From Acidovorax sp. MR-S7 (GTDB taxonomy: Bacteria > Pseudomonadota > Gammaproteobacteria > Burkholderiales > Burkholderiaceae_C), in assembly GCF_000400995.2 (NCBI RefSeq), contig NZ_DF238922.1, positions 1-36,574 on the forward strand: DNA of 36,574 bases. The letters run 5' to 3'. This document shows positions 1 through 7,903 of the stretch, one piece after another; the stretch's first letter is position 1; the number at the start of each line of letters is the position of its first letter. Position numbers and translations under genes: made by a program. The notes below the pieces were generated by a model. That model did no database searches. It saw nothing but the letters and a program-made list of their open reading frames with translations, and had not been told where the DNA came from.

Positions 1-305
1 TCTTCCGCATGGCAAACCCACTCCGTCAACGCGTTGGCCCACATACTACCAACACAGATTTGTGACAGAGCCTATTAATTTGGCACGTCACCCGTGTCAT
101 TTTCAAGACTCGCTGGCCTCACCGCCATCGCGGGTAAACCTGTAATCCAGGTTTCTAAACGCCCTTCGCGGCGACGCGCTGCACGCCCTCGGCGCTATTC
201 CCCTATGACGCGGTTCTGGTCCCGCTGCGCTTTGCATTGACCAATTCTTGACTGCCCGGGCGTGGGTGGGTCGTTTTCGTCCGCAATTTTTGAGGAGAAG
301 GCCCC
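1..305. other. Leader and upstream region of the recombinase operon
   Basis: No convincing gene is seen here. Short open frames have no good ribosome site or recognisable product. The stretch carries a dyad at 136-154 and, just before the first gene, a purine-rich ribosome site (GAGGAGAAG, about 291-299). It may hold the promoter and the left border of the three-gene element, but I cannot place either exactly. Confidence 0.4.
136..154. promoter_or_regulatory. Perfect 7-bp inverted repeat upstream of the recombinase operon
   Basis: The arms AAACCTG (136-142) and CAGGTTT (148-154) are perfectly complementary around a 5-base spacer. It lies about 150 bp before the first gene and no T-run follows it, so an operator or recombinase-binding site is more likely than a terminator. 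The function is inference. Confidence 0.35.
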
Positions 306-2402
306 ATGACGACTTTCATTTTTTCCGACCTAGAGCCGGTAGCGCGAATACGCTCCGCCATCCCCGAATCCTGCCAACCAATGCTCGATCAGTTGCTTGG
401 CATGGTGCCGCAGCCCCCCGATCAGCCTTCATGCGCAACGGCAACCGCTACCTTGGCCAAGTGCTTGGTCGACTATGCAGAGACCATTGCCAACCCACGT
501 CCATTCTTCTTGGAATGGGCAGGAACCGCGCAATGCATACACGAGAGTGTGTCAAACCATACGCAGGATATCCAGGGCATGGTGCCATCCGCACCTCTCA
601 CCGGGCGGCTCGCTGAATTCCCGGCACTGGCCTTGTTGCTCGCTCTCAAGGAGGAGCACCTGCCACTTCGGGTTGCGCTCGGCGCGGAAGTTGCCCGGTG
701 CCTGCTGGAGCAGACGGAACTCAAACAGGACTACTGCGTTGCGCTACGTCGGGACACCGTCAGGTATGGCCGCCCTCAGCCCGGCGAAGTTCGCACGCCG
801 GAAGATTTAGCCGAACTGGGGTTTGGGCGAGGCTGGTTGGTACGTTTTCAAAAAACTGATGCGCAAGTGCGCCGCCGCGTGGAACTGGACGAGCTCGGCC
901 CGCGCCGTCCGCAGCATGCTCATCCTCACCACGTACTGGATCTGCTCGCAAGGTTGCGCTGGCGTCTTGATTACCCGAACCCCAAACACCGCCAAGCGGC
1001 TATTGACGACAGTCACCTCCCTCTGGCGCATTACCGACGTGCTGCGACGATGCTACGCACACGGGTCGAAGCAAAAGATGGTGCCGCGGTCATACAGTCG
1101 CTGGAGCTGCTTGTGAACTTGCCGCCGTGCCTGCTGCTAAGCCTGCCATTGGTGACGGGGTACCGACCATTGAACATCCTCGGCATCTGCGTCCGGACGG
1201 GGTGCCTGCTACTCAATTTGCGTACCCTGTTTCCACACCCAGCTCAGCCGCCAATGGCGACTGCACACCTTTTCGAAGTCAGCGGCGATATCGTGGTTCT
1301 GCCTCTACCCGTCTTTCTGGCAGAGGAGATAAGGCGGCGCGGCCAAACCTATCCGCAAGCGGTGCTACTCGGGGATTTGGTGGACTGGGTGCGGGTAGAT
1401 CCACGAAACTCGCTGATTCCGCACGAGTCCTGCAAGCTCCACGCCTCCCTGGCCCGTGCTAGTAAGTCCACCGGCGCCATCTCACTAGCCCTAGGCAACG
1501 ACCGGCTTGTGTCCGCATGCGTAGCCACGGACTTTTCCCTGATCGGTTCGGCGCGTATGTACTACGCCCGGCTGACGGGCCGGGAGATTCACACTGGCTG
1601 CACGAGGCTCTATGGAGGCATGGGTTGGGGTGTGCCAACCATGGAGGCTGAACAACTGCCACCTCTCGGTTCGCACGCTACGCTTCATCCCGATGGAGTC
1701 AAGCATCTGTTTTCCACACTGGCTGAGGCTGTCACCGCTTCTCTGCCAGGACGAAACGCGCATGCGCTCCGCCTGCTCGAACACCATACTCATTTCACCC
1801 GTTACTCTGTTGCGCTGATCAGCTTTTGCGCTGGACTACGCGAAGTTCAGTGCTATCGCTTGCTGGCAGAGGAGTTGCTGTATGGGCAGGATCAAATCGT
1901 GGTGCACGACAAGCAGGGTGGGGATGTACTCATGGCTCAGCCTGCCCTGCTCAACGCGCAGGTCAGGGAGCAGATTCGCCTCTATGCTGCACACGCCAGG
2001 GCTCTGGTGCAACGTCTGCAACGGCTTAATGACCGTCACGGGCTCCTGCTCGCACAAAGACTGCGTATTGCCATAGAGGGCACAGGTCCGCTTTTTCTGA
2101 CACTCAGCCCCAGCGGGGCGGTCCATGCAGCGGGCGCACATTTCACCTGGCGGGAGGTGCCGGAGTCCATCAGGGTGCCACCCAATGTCGGCCGCCACTT
2201 CTGGCAAAACGTGCTGCGTGAGCGCGGGCTGAGCTCCAGGGATATTGATAGTTTCATGCGCCATCGAGTTGTGGGCCTGGAAAGGAACACCAACTCCCAA
2301 GTCTGCGTCCCTCATCAAGCGCGCGGTCGCATCGAGGCAACCCAACTGGTCGTCATGCGGGAAGTCGGCATCCAAGCCCTGGCTGGGTTGCGAAAGGAGT
2401 AA
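306..2402 (+). CDS. Degenerate tyrosine-recombinase-like protein (698 aa), first gene of a recombinase trio
   Basis: The C-terminal quarter resembles the catalytic fold of tyrosine recombinases but is incomplete. Residues GLREV (Arg512) sit where the first catalytic Arg is expected. GRHFW (Arg630) sits where the HxxR box is expected, with Asn627 replacing the His. The segment after RHRVVG has no Tyr in the nucleophile position. The protein is therefore probably catalytically dead, perhaps a DNA-binding or synapsis partner. The long N-terminal part (about 1-450) is not recognised. The start is supported by GAGGAGAAG about 6 bases upstream. The stop overlaps the start of the next gene by one base (TAATG), so the two are translationally coupled. 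A DNA-binding protein of another fold remains possible. Confidence 0.6.
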   Translation: MTTFIFSDLEPVARIRSAIPESCQPMLDQLLGMVPQPPDQPSCATATATLAKCLVDYAETIANPRPFFLEWAGTAQCIHESVSNHTQDIQGMVPSAPLTGRLAEFPALALLLALKEEHLPLRVALGAEVARCLLEQTELKQDYCVALRRDTVRYGRPQPGEVRTPEDLAELGFGRGWLVRFQKTDAQVRRRVELDELGPRRPQHAHPHHVLDLLARLRWRLDYPNPKHRQAAIDDSHLPLAHYRRAATMLRTRVEAKDGAAVIQSLELLVNLPPCLLLSLPLVTGYRPLNILGICVRTGCLLLNLRTLFPHPAQPPMATAHLFEVSGDIVVLPLPVFLAEEIRRRGQTYPQAVLLGDLVDWVRVDPRNSLIPHESCKLHASLARASKSTGAISLALGNDRLVSACVATDFSLIGSARMYYARLTGREIHTGCTRLYGGMGWGVPTMEAEQLPPLGSHATLHPDGVKHLFSTLAEAVTASLPGRNAHALRLLEHHTHFTRYSVALISFCAGLREVQCYRLLAEELLYGQDQIVVHDKQGGDVLMAQPALLNAQVREQIRLYAAHARALVQRLQRLNDRHGLLLAQRLRIAIEGTGPLFLTLSPSGAVHAAGAHFTWREVPESIRVPPNVGRHFWQNVLRERGLSSRDIDSFMRHRVVGLERNTNSQVCVPHQARGRIEATQLVVMREVGIQALAGLRKE

Positions 2403-5119
2403 TGATGAATCAGGCAACACCGCGCCGATCTTCATTCAAGCCTGCGCTTTTTATCCCGGACCCCAGCCGGCGCATGCACTTCCTGCAACCTCAAAATCTC
2501 GGCAACATCAGCGATCATTTCGGGGACTTTCAGTCCTGGGTGATCTCCTCGAGCGTGCGAGAGCTGAAACCGGCAGGTCTGACACTGGCATGCCTGATTG
2601 CATTTGATGGCATCGCCAGCGACACCGAACTGCAAGCCGCATACGCTGCCTGCAAGCAAGCCCGCAGATTCGAGACTGCAGTGCGGTTGGACTGGAAAAT
2701 TGGCTCCCGTCATGACGCCCGCCAACTGAGCGTCTGGACCACTCTGGCACTGGCTCGGGTGCAGGAGTGGCAACCGTATGGGTTGGCCCGCGAACATCTC
2801 ATGGGCGTGTTGAGCGCCCGCGCCCTCAAAAGCGGTGTTGTCTCACCCCTAGAAACAATCTGGGAACAGCTCCTCACAACTGCCATGGGTTGGTTGCAGA
2901 ATCACCTGCCGGCAGTTCTGTACGGCCATGTGAGCGGTGCAGCGCCCCTAAGCGCCACGCCGCGCAGCGCGCTGGCTCGGGCGCAAACAAGGCGGGCGCT
3001 GTTGCCCGAAGAAGTAGATCCGGAGCCACAGGGCACGGCCTCTTACCCAGTGTACGAACGCGCCTTTGAAGCCGCCCTTCTTGGGCGTCGTGCCACTGTT
3101 CGCAGCGGCGCCACTTTCATCCGTCAACTTCTTGCGGCACTGCGTCCGCCGACCAAAGGATCAAATGTCGGCAAGCGTGAAGAGATCCTGCGTCGGCTGC
3201 ATTCACTGGCCGCCAGCCTAGACGATGCAGACGAAGCATGTGCCGTCCTTCATGCGTTTGCCCTGGACCTCGTCGAGCGTGGTACCAAGCGCAAGAAAAA
3301 TCTGGCATCCACCACACCGTCGGACTACCTGAACGCGTTGGCCGATGATTTTCATGTGGCGCTCAATGACGTTCGGTTGTATGGCATCGACGAGACAACT
3401 TACGCTGACATTTTCCGCAAGTTAGTGAACGGCAGCGCAACCATGGGTCCCGTCCGCATCGCAGCGCTGAAGGCACTTCACCAGTTCCTGCGCGCCTGGT
3501 GGCAAGTGCCGCCACTACCGACCGACCTACTCCAAGTCGAGGTCGAAGCCACCGTCCGTGCCAATTTGGTTTGGCCACACGAAAAAGAGCGGCTGCGGGA
3601 ATGGCTAGCTGGCGATGCACAAGCAGACCGCTTTGTAGCCCAGCTGGGTGCCGCCCTGGAAATTGTCGGCAATGCGCCCGTGCGCATTGGTGAACTCTTG
3701 GTGCTGCGCATTGGCAATGTTCTTGATGAAGGGGATCATCTGGTGGTGGAAATCGCACGCGAGTTGCGTGACGGCCGAGAGAAGTCACGTGAGGGCCGGC
3801 GCCGAGTGACGGTCCGCGACATCACTGCGATGGAGATCGTAAGGACTTGGCTCGCGCGACGTGCGGCAGAACTTGCCACCCATGAAGACTATCTGTTTGG
3901 GCAATCTGATCGGCCAACGGAGTTGGCGCACTCTGGCAGGATGTATTTCTGGCTGAATCGGCTGCTAAAAACAGTCACCGGGGACGAGAGCATCAGCCTG
4001 CATGCCTTTCGCCACAGCTATGCCAGCCAACGCCTGGCCGCAATGCTGCTGCAGGAGAACGACGATGAAGTCAATCCACTAGATCGATTGGCCAACGAAG
4101 TCGGCCACGTCGGTGGGCATGTAACTGCCGTGCACTACTGCCATATCTACGAGCCTGGTCTGAGGCATGCCATCGACGTAGCGCTCGAACGTCTGCCACT
4201 GGGCTATGTCGGAACGTCGGCCTGGACGGGGGTGGCGCCCGAGACGCTGCGCCAACGCGCAAGCCGCGCCACCCGGCGCGGCGGCTCTACTGCGGAAATT
4301 CTTCGAACATCACTGACCGACGCAGCCCTGCGCATTCCTCTTTCTGCCATCAGCGATTCAATCGCCATGACAGTGCCGGCCAGTCCGCTGCCGCCGCCGC
4401 AGTCGCTTGCGCTTACATATGCCCAGGTCGTGGGAGTACTTCGCGAAACCGCAGCTGGTCTCTCGACGCAACAAGTTGGCCTGCGCCACGCGGTGCCCCA
4501 TCAGCAGGTTGTCCGGATTGTTGAAGCCGTCGGAGATTTTGCAGAGCGCCACGGCAAGAGGACAGCCTCAATGCTGGATGCCCTCAGCCATGGCATGCAA
4601 GCGCTGCGTGAATCATCAGGACGCTTGCTGGGAATGCGCCCGGACTTCGCCCGGCTCTCGCAGCGGCGCTGGCTTCAACTGACGGATGTGATGGGAAAGA
4701 TTGATCTCTTGCGGTTGCAACGAGCGACCAGCTACTGGGAGCGTGCCGTTGACGACCAACATCTGGCCGTGCGCCCTGGTTCGGAGTGGGAAAGTTTCAT
4801 GGGGTTACTCGCAGACTCGGGCATCAACCGCAGTCTCATGTCCCTGCACTGGTCATCGACCGACCAGCGGCAGAGTGAGATCAGCGACGCTCTTGCACGT
4901 GCACAAGAGACCGTGCGATTTCAGCTGGGCGCTTCGTTCGCTCAGGTGCGCCATACCCATCGCCATGGCCGCCCTCCCATCTGGCTGGTCATAAGTTCCG
5001 ATGGGGCCCTACGCAATAGAAATGGCAGTGCGAACTCAATCATCGGGCTGCACTGCGCGTTCCTGGCCGCGTGGGCGTGGTTACGTGTTGCTGACCTCGA
5101 AGGGAGCAAGTATCAATGA
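2402..5119 (+). CDS. Large tyrosine recombinase with long N- and C-terminal extensions (905 aa)
   Basis: This is the catalytic member of the trio. Seen in the sequence: Arg428 in VRIGE, His534-x-x-Arg537 in HAFRHSYAS, His569 in the VGHVGGH segment, and Tyr579 ten residues later. These fit the R..HxxR..H..Y set of tyrosine site-specific recombinases, which cut and rejoin DNA through a 3'-phosphotyrosine. The core lies at about 330-600. About 400 residues precede it and 300 follow it, far more than a phage integrase of about 350-400 aa. Around residues 670-720 there is a helix-turn-helix-like stretch (AAGLSTQQVG...). It overlaps the preceding gene by 1 base and the next by 4 bases (ATGA), so the three genes form one operon. 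The organisation recalls multi-recombinase elements such as Tn554 or RIT elements, but only this member keeps a complete active site. Confidence 0.8.
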   Translation: MMNQATPRRSSFKPALFIPDPSRRMHFLQPQNLGNISDHFGDFQSWVISSSVRELKPAGLTLACLIAFDGIASDTELQAAYAACKQARRFETAVRLDWKIGSRHDARQLSVWTTLALARVQEWQPYGLAREHLMGVLSARALKSGVVSPLETIWEQLLTTAMGWLQNHLPAVLYGHVSGAAPLSATPRSALARAQTRRALLPEEVDPEPQGTASYPVYERAFEAALLGRRATVRSGATFIRQLLAALRPPTKGSNVGKREEILRRLHSLAASLDDADEACAVLHAFALDLVERGTKRKKNLASTTPSDYLNALADDFHVALNDVRLYGIDETTYADIFRKLVNGSATMGPVRIAALKALHQFLRAWWQVPPLPTDLLQVEVEATVRANLVWPHEKERLREWLAGDAQADRFVAQLGAALEIVGNAPVRIGELLVLRIGNVLDEGDHLVVEIARELRDGREKSREGRRRVTVRDITAMEIVRTWLARRAAELATHEDYLFGQSDRPTELAHSGRMYFWLNRLLKTVTGDESISLHAFRHSYASQRLAAMLLQENDDEVNPLDRLANEVGHVGGHVTAVHYCHIYEPGLRHAIDVALERLPLGYVGTSAWTGVAPETLRQRASRATRRGGSTAEILRTSLTDAALRIPLSAISDSIAMTVPASPLPPPQSLALTYAQVVGVLRETAAGLSTQQVGLRHAVPHQQVVRIVEAVGDFAERHGKRTASMLDALSHGMQALRESSGRLLGMRPDFARLSQRRWLQLTDVMGKIDLLRLQRATSYWERAVDDQHLAVRPGSEWESFMGLLADSGINRSLMSLHWSSTDQRQSEISDALARAQETVRFQLGASFAQVRHTHRHGRPPIWLVISSDGALRNRNGSANSIIGLHCAFLAAWAWLRVADLEGSKYQ

Positions 5120-5940
5120 CTCGATTCATGGCAATGAAAGTAATGGAGTTGGAGATCCATGGATTGCCTGACCTTTTTGATGAAATGCAGCTGCGACGGC
5201 GAGCTCAAGCCGTGATCTCTGACCTTGAGAGGCTGGTTGAGGTAGACAGCTTGCTGCTGTACACCACCCTGACCTATCGCTACTGCCTGCGTAACAAAAA
5301 ATCGGGGGAGCCTCTGATCGTTTTGGTGCTTGAACTTGCACCGCGACCCCAGCAACTGCTGGACTTCGTACCGGAAGAAAACTCTCTCGGCACACGGGAA
5401 AAGAACATGCTCGCAGACCGGCAGCGCCTGCGGCATGCATGGCAGGAATTGCCAGTTCACAACACGCAGGCTGTCATTGCCCTCGCACAGCGCATGCAAG
5501 CGGGATTTCTGGATTTATCGGATGGAGCTTTCGCCCCCAAGACAAAAAAACAACTGAATGCGCTGGTCAGTGCACGCCACCGCCACTGGAATGGCCATCT
5601 TTCCGAAGATGATCCTTGGCAGATGGAGCTTCCGACGCTGCCTCGATACGAGTGGCGTCGTGAATTATTTCACGTGCGTGCACAGCTTTTTCGGGAACGC
5701 AGAGGGTTCACTTTAAAGCTTCTGAACCGAACAACCTTGCCATCCCAATTGAGGTCTGTTCGCACTCTGCGAATGCCGAATCGGTCGCCGAAGCTTGAAG
5801 ATGCCAGTGCCCTGGACCGAGCGGAGTACACGGGCACGCCTGTCGATCTGGTGATACGCGTCGGATCCAATCTCGGAAGCGAACTCATATGCGTGGCAGA
5901 TTTTGTACGCTTGGCAGATGCGAAGTCATCCTGCGAATGA
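5116..5940 (+). CDS. Hypothetical third protein of the recombinase operon (274 aa)
   Basis: I do not recognise the family. The protein is soluble, with no signal peptide or membrane segment, and is rich in Arg and Leu. Its start codon overlaps the stop of the large recombinase (ATGA), so it is almost certainly co-translated with it and likely serves the same process, for example as an accessory DNA-binding or directionality factor. That role is inference from position only. Residues 120-190 contain basic and aromatic patches (WNGHL, RYEWRRELF) that could bind nucleic acid, but no named motif is visible. Confidence 0.65.
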   Translation: MTRFMAMKVMELEIHGLPDLFDEMQLRRRAQAVISDLERLVEVDSLLLYTTLTYRYCLRNKKSGEPLIVLVLELAPRPQQLLDFVPEENSLGTREKNMLADRQRLRHAWQELPVHNTQAVIALAQRMQAGFLDLSDGAFAPKTKKQLNALVSARHRHWNGHLSEDDPWQMELPTLPRYEWRRELFHVRAQLFRERRGFTLKLLNRTTLPSQLRSVRTLRMPNRSPKLEDASALDRAEYTGTPVDLVIRVGSNLGSELICVADFVRLADAKSSCE

Positions 5941-5951
5941 AACACCCATGA

Positions 5952-6128
5952 CGCCTGTCATCTGATGCCCAAGGACCGCCTCCATCCCCCAACCGCATCC
6001 ACCGGGAAACTGCCAATCGACTACTCGAAGATCTGCTTGCGAACAACGCGCACGCTCGCCAGGAGGCCCTAGCGCACGCGCTCAAAGTAAGACTGGCACC
6101 GGGTTGCGCGCTGGCTGCCACCACCTGA
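5952..6128 (+). pseudogene. Possible gene tail of about 58 codons without a start
   Basis: An open stretch between two stops reads as plausible protein near its end (RIHRETANRLLEDLLANN followed by ALAHALKVRLA). There is no ATG at its head. It follows the trio directly and may be the remnant of a fourth gene or of the tissue into which the element inserted. No family was recognised. Confidence 0.25.
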
Positions 6129-6138
6129 GCGCGGCCTA

Positions 6139-6312
6139 TTAGTAATCGCTATCTGAAGTTATTTGACGTAGCTCGTCACGGCGCTTTAGCAACAATCTGA
6201 TTGAATCTTCGGTTTCTTTGTTGGCCTTATTAATCATTCGCCCCGCGGGGATTGCAATGAGAATGAAGAGCAAAACAAAGAGTCCGTAGATCAATACAGG
6301 CGTTGAAGGCAT
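6139..6312 (-). CDS. Small single-pass membrane protein (about 57-63 aa)
   Basis: The residues TPVLIYGLFVLLFILIAIPAG form one clear hydrophobic helix near the N-terminus. A charged cytoplasmic-looking tail with many Lys, Arg and Glu follows. Two ATG starts are possible, at 6330 and 6312. The inner one has GGAAG about 10 bases upstream and is preferred. The gene is convergent with the recombinase operon and lies just inside the broken integrase fragment, so it may be cargo or the last gene of the three-gene element. Function unknown. Confidence 0.5.
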   Translation of the reverse strand: MPSTPVLIYGLFVLLFILIAIPAGRMINKANKETEDSIRLLLKRRDELRQITSDSDY

Positions 6313-6320
6313 AACTATTG

Positions 6321-6506
6321 CTACTTCCATAGTAGAGCTGTGTATCGATTGGTGCAGTGAATCGCCCTTGGGCTCCGCACCCGACCTTCAATCTGGAGGC
6401 GGACATGCAGCGCCCAAATGTCCTTCAGCTTAAAAGGTGCCTTTTGCCCGACGATCTTTCCCTTGTTCCACGGCTCGCGATGATCGGCATTACCTGCGGT
6501 TTTCAT
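6321..6506 (-). pseudogene. 5' fragment of a tyrosine integrase gene, truncated after about 44 codons
   Basis: From ATG at 6506 the first 44 codons (down to 6375) match, from memory, the very conserved N-terminus of a common proteobacterial integrase of about 210 aa (NADHREPWNKGK, then GQKAPFKLKDIWAL and VRLQIEGRVR). That family normally continues into RELALFNLGIDSKLRG. Here the frame instead runs into unrelated residues and stops at 6321. The catalytic part is absent from the window. The gene has thus been cut at about 6374, and its leader was separately hit by the IS30 element at 6528. The family assignment rests on recall of conserved residues, not on a search. Confidence 0.7.
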
Positions 6507-6527
6507 GATGGTCTCCCACCGAGTTGA

Positions 6528-6559
6528 GGGGGCGGTCTCAAACCTGAAGTGCAACACCT
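6528..6559 (+). repeat. IS30 left inverted repeat
   Basis: It pairs with 7627-7658 and contains GGCGGTCTCAAACCTGAAG. It lies 22 bases ahead of the transposase start and probably includes part of its promoter. Confidence 0.85.
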
Positions 6560-6581
6560 GAACCTCAGGTAACTTGCACAG

Positions 6582-7604
6582 ATGACATCGCGATACACGC
6601 ACTTGCAGCCCGAAGAACGCCTCACGCTGGCCTCGCTCGTCCAGCAAGGATGGAGCGGGCGATCCATCGCTCGCCTTCTCGGGCGCAGCCCCAGCACCGT
6701 GTGCCGGGAACTGGCTCGCAACAGCACCTCTCGCGACGGCTATGCCTTGCGATCCGCCCAGGCTGCCTGCCGAGCCCGCCGCGACGCAGCGCGGCCTGCA
6801 CCCAAGCTGCATCCGCAGGGCCGCCTCTGGCACACCGTCTGCGATCTTCTGCTCTGGCGCTGGTCGCCCCAGCAGATCGCCCGCACACTGCAGCGCATGC
6901 ATCCCGATGACCCACGCCAGAGCGTGTCCCACGAAACCATCTACAACGCCATCTACGCCTATCCCCGCGGGGAGCTGAAGAAGCAGTTGCTCGCCTTGTT
7001 GCGCCAGGGCCGCAGCGGGCGCCGCCCCCGCTCGGCCGGCCAGGACCGGCGCGGACTGATCCCCGACATGGTCAGCATCCACGTGCGCCCACCCGAGGCC
7101 AACGACCGGCTCATGCCCGGGCACTGGGAGGGCGACCTGATCAAGGGCGCCAACAACCGCTCCGCCGTGGGCGTGCTGGTCGAGCGCAGCACGCGCCTGG
7201 TGCTGCTGTGCCGCATGCCCGATGCCACCGCTGAATCGGCCCTGGCGGCCTTCACGGCCAAGCTCAACCAGGTGGCCCGGCCCATGCGCCAGACGCTCAC
7301 CTACGATCAGGGCAAGGAGATGGCCCGCCATCGCGAACTCGCCCAGGCCACGGGCGTGCGCGTGTACTTCTGCGATCCACACAGCCCATGGCAGCGCGGC
7401 AGCTGCGAAAACACTAACGGGTTGCTGCGCCAGTTCCTGCCCAAGGGCACCGACCTGGGCATCCACGATCAGGCGGCGCTCGACTCCATTGCCGACCTCA
7501 TGAACAACCGTCCTCGCGAGACCCTGCAGTGGCGATCTCCCTACCAGGCATTCCAGCAGTTCATGCAGGCCATTGCGCAGCAGCAGGACGCTACCATTCA
7601 CTGA
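6582..7604 (+). CDS. IS30-family transposase (340 aa)
   Basis: The enzyme cuts and joins the ends of its own element. The N-terminal helix-turn-helix (about residues 13-45, QPEERLTLASLVQQGWSGRS to LGRSPSTVCREL) is typical of IS30. The DDE catalytic core is visible as GHWEGDLIKG (Asp near 185), TYDQGKEM (Asp near 241) and ENTNGLLRQFLPKG (Glu near 276). The length is normal for the family and there is no frameshift. It is the only gene of the element and reads toward the right repeat. Confidence 0.95.
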   Translation: MTSRYTHLQPEERLTLASLVQQGWSGRSIARLLGRSPSTVCRELARNSTSRDGYALRSAQAACRARRDAARPAPKLHPQGRLWHTVCDLLLWRWSPQQIARTLQRMHPDDPRQSVSHETIYNAIYAYPRGELKKQLLALLRQGRSGRRPRSAGQDRRGLIPDMVSIHVRPPEANDRLMPGHWEGDLIKGANNRSAVGVLVERSTRLVLLCRMPDATAESALAAFTAKLNQVARPMRQTLTYDQGKEMARHRELAQATGVRVYFCDPHSPWQRGSCENTNGLLRQFLPKGTDLGIHDQAALDSIADLMNNRPRETLQWRSPYQAFQQFMQAIAQQQDATIH

Positions 7605-7626
7605 GACGGAAACTCCCTCTCAACCG

Positions 7627-7658
7627 AGGTGTTGCACTTCAGGTTTGAGACCGCCCTC
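7627..7658 (-). repeat. IS30 right inverted repeat
   Basis: Reverse complement of the left end with one mismatch at the third base from the tip. It starts 23 bases after the transposase stop codon. Confidence 0.85.
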
Positions 7659-7851
7659 GACGCTGGAGGTCAACGACCTGTTCTGTGGAGCCGCTGATGC
7701 CGGTGGCACGTAACAGCTCTCGAAACATGGGGCTCGGGGATATCGGCGCACAGTGATGGGGTTCATGGTTTCCTGGCGATGAAAGACGGAAGGTGAATGA
7801 GGTGGGCGATGACACAGCGAGGGGCCTGCGTCGGGCAAGGCTCCGCCCAGA

Positions 7852-7870
7852 CCGCTGCCTGGAGCAGCGG
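7852..7870. other. GC-rich stem-loop downstream of the integrase
   Basis: CCGCTGC and GCAGCGG form a perfect 7-bp stem around CTGGA. It lies about 35 bases beyond the integrase stop, where a terminator or attachment-site arm would be expected. No T-run follows on either strand, so it is not a standard intrinsic terminator. The rest of 7661-7903 shows no gene. Confidence 0.3.
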
Positions 7871-7903
7871 CTATGGATGTGTCAACGGTGGCTTAGCGCA
7901 AGC

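Larger units (their letters stand above)
6528..7658 (+). mobile_element. IS30-family insertion sequence, complete
   Basis: Terminal inverted repeats at 6528-6559 and 7627-7658 match over 32 bp with one mismatch near the tip (30 bp perfect, 6530-6559 against 7627-7656). They bracket a single full-length transposase gene. The flanking GA at 6526-6527 and 7659-7660 fits the 2-3 bp target duplication known for IS30 elements, though two bases can match by chance. The element is about 1.13 kb, within the family range, and appears intact and potentially active. Confidence 0.85.

Noticed and set aside
95-109. TGTCATTTTCA followed by AGAC, as in the ends of Tn402/Tn5053 transposons
   Set aside because: The match is 11 bases plus a gapped AGAC. 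No matching opposite end was found and there are no TniA, TniB or TniQ genes. Probably chance.
6321-7601. A 426-codon minus-strand frame across the IS30 element
   Set aside because: It is antisense to a clear transposase gene and rich in Gly, Ala, His and Val, typical of a shadow frame. Only its last 44-60 codons, outside the IS, are real integrase sequence.
7852-7870. Intrinsic terminator of int
   Set aside because: A good stem but no T-run on the int strand. Listed only as a stem-loop.
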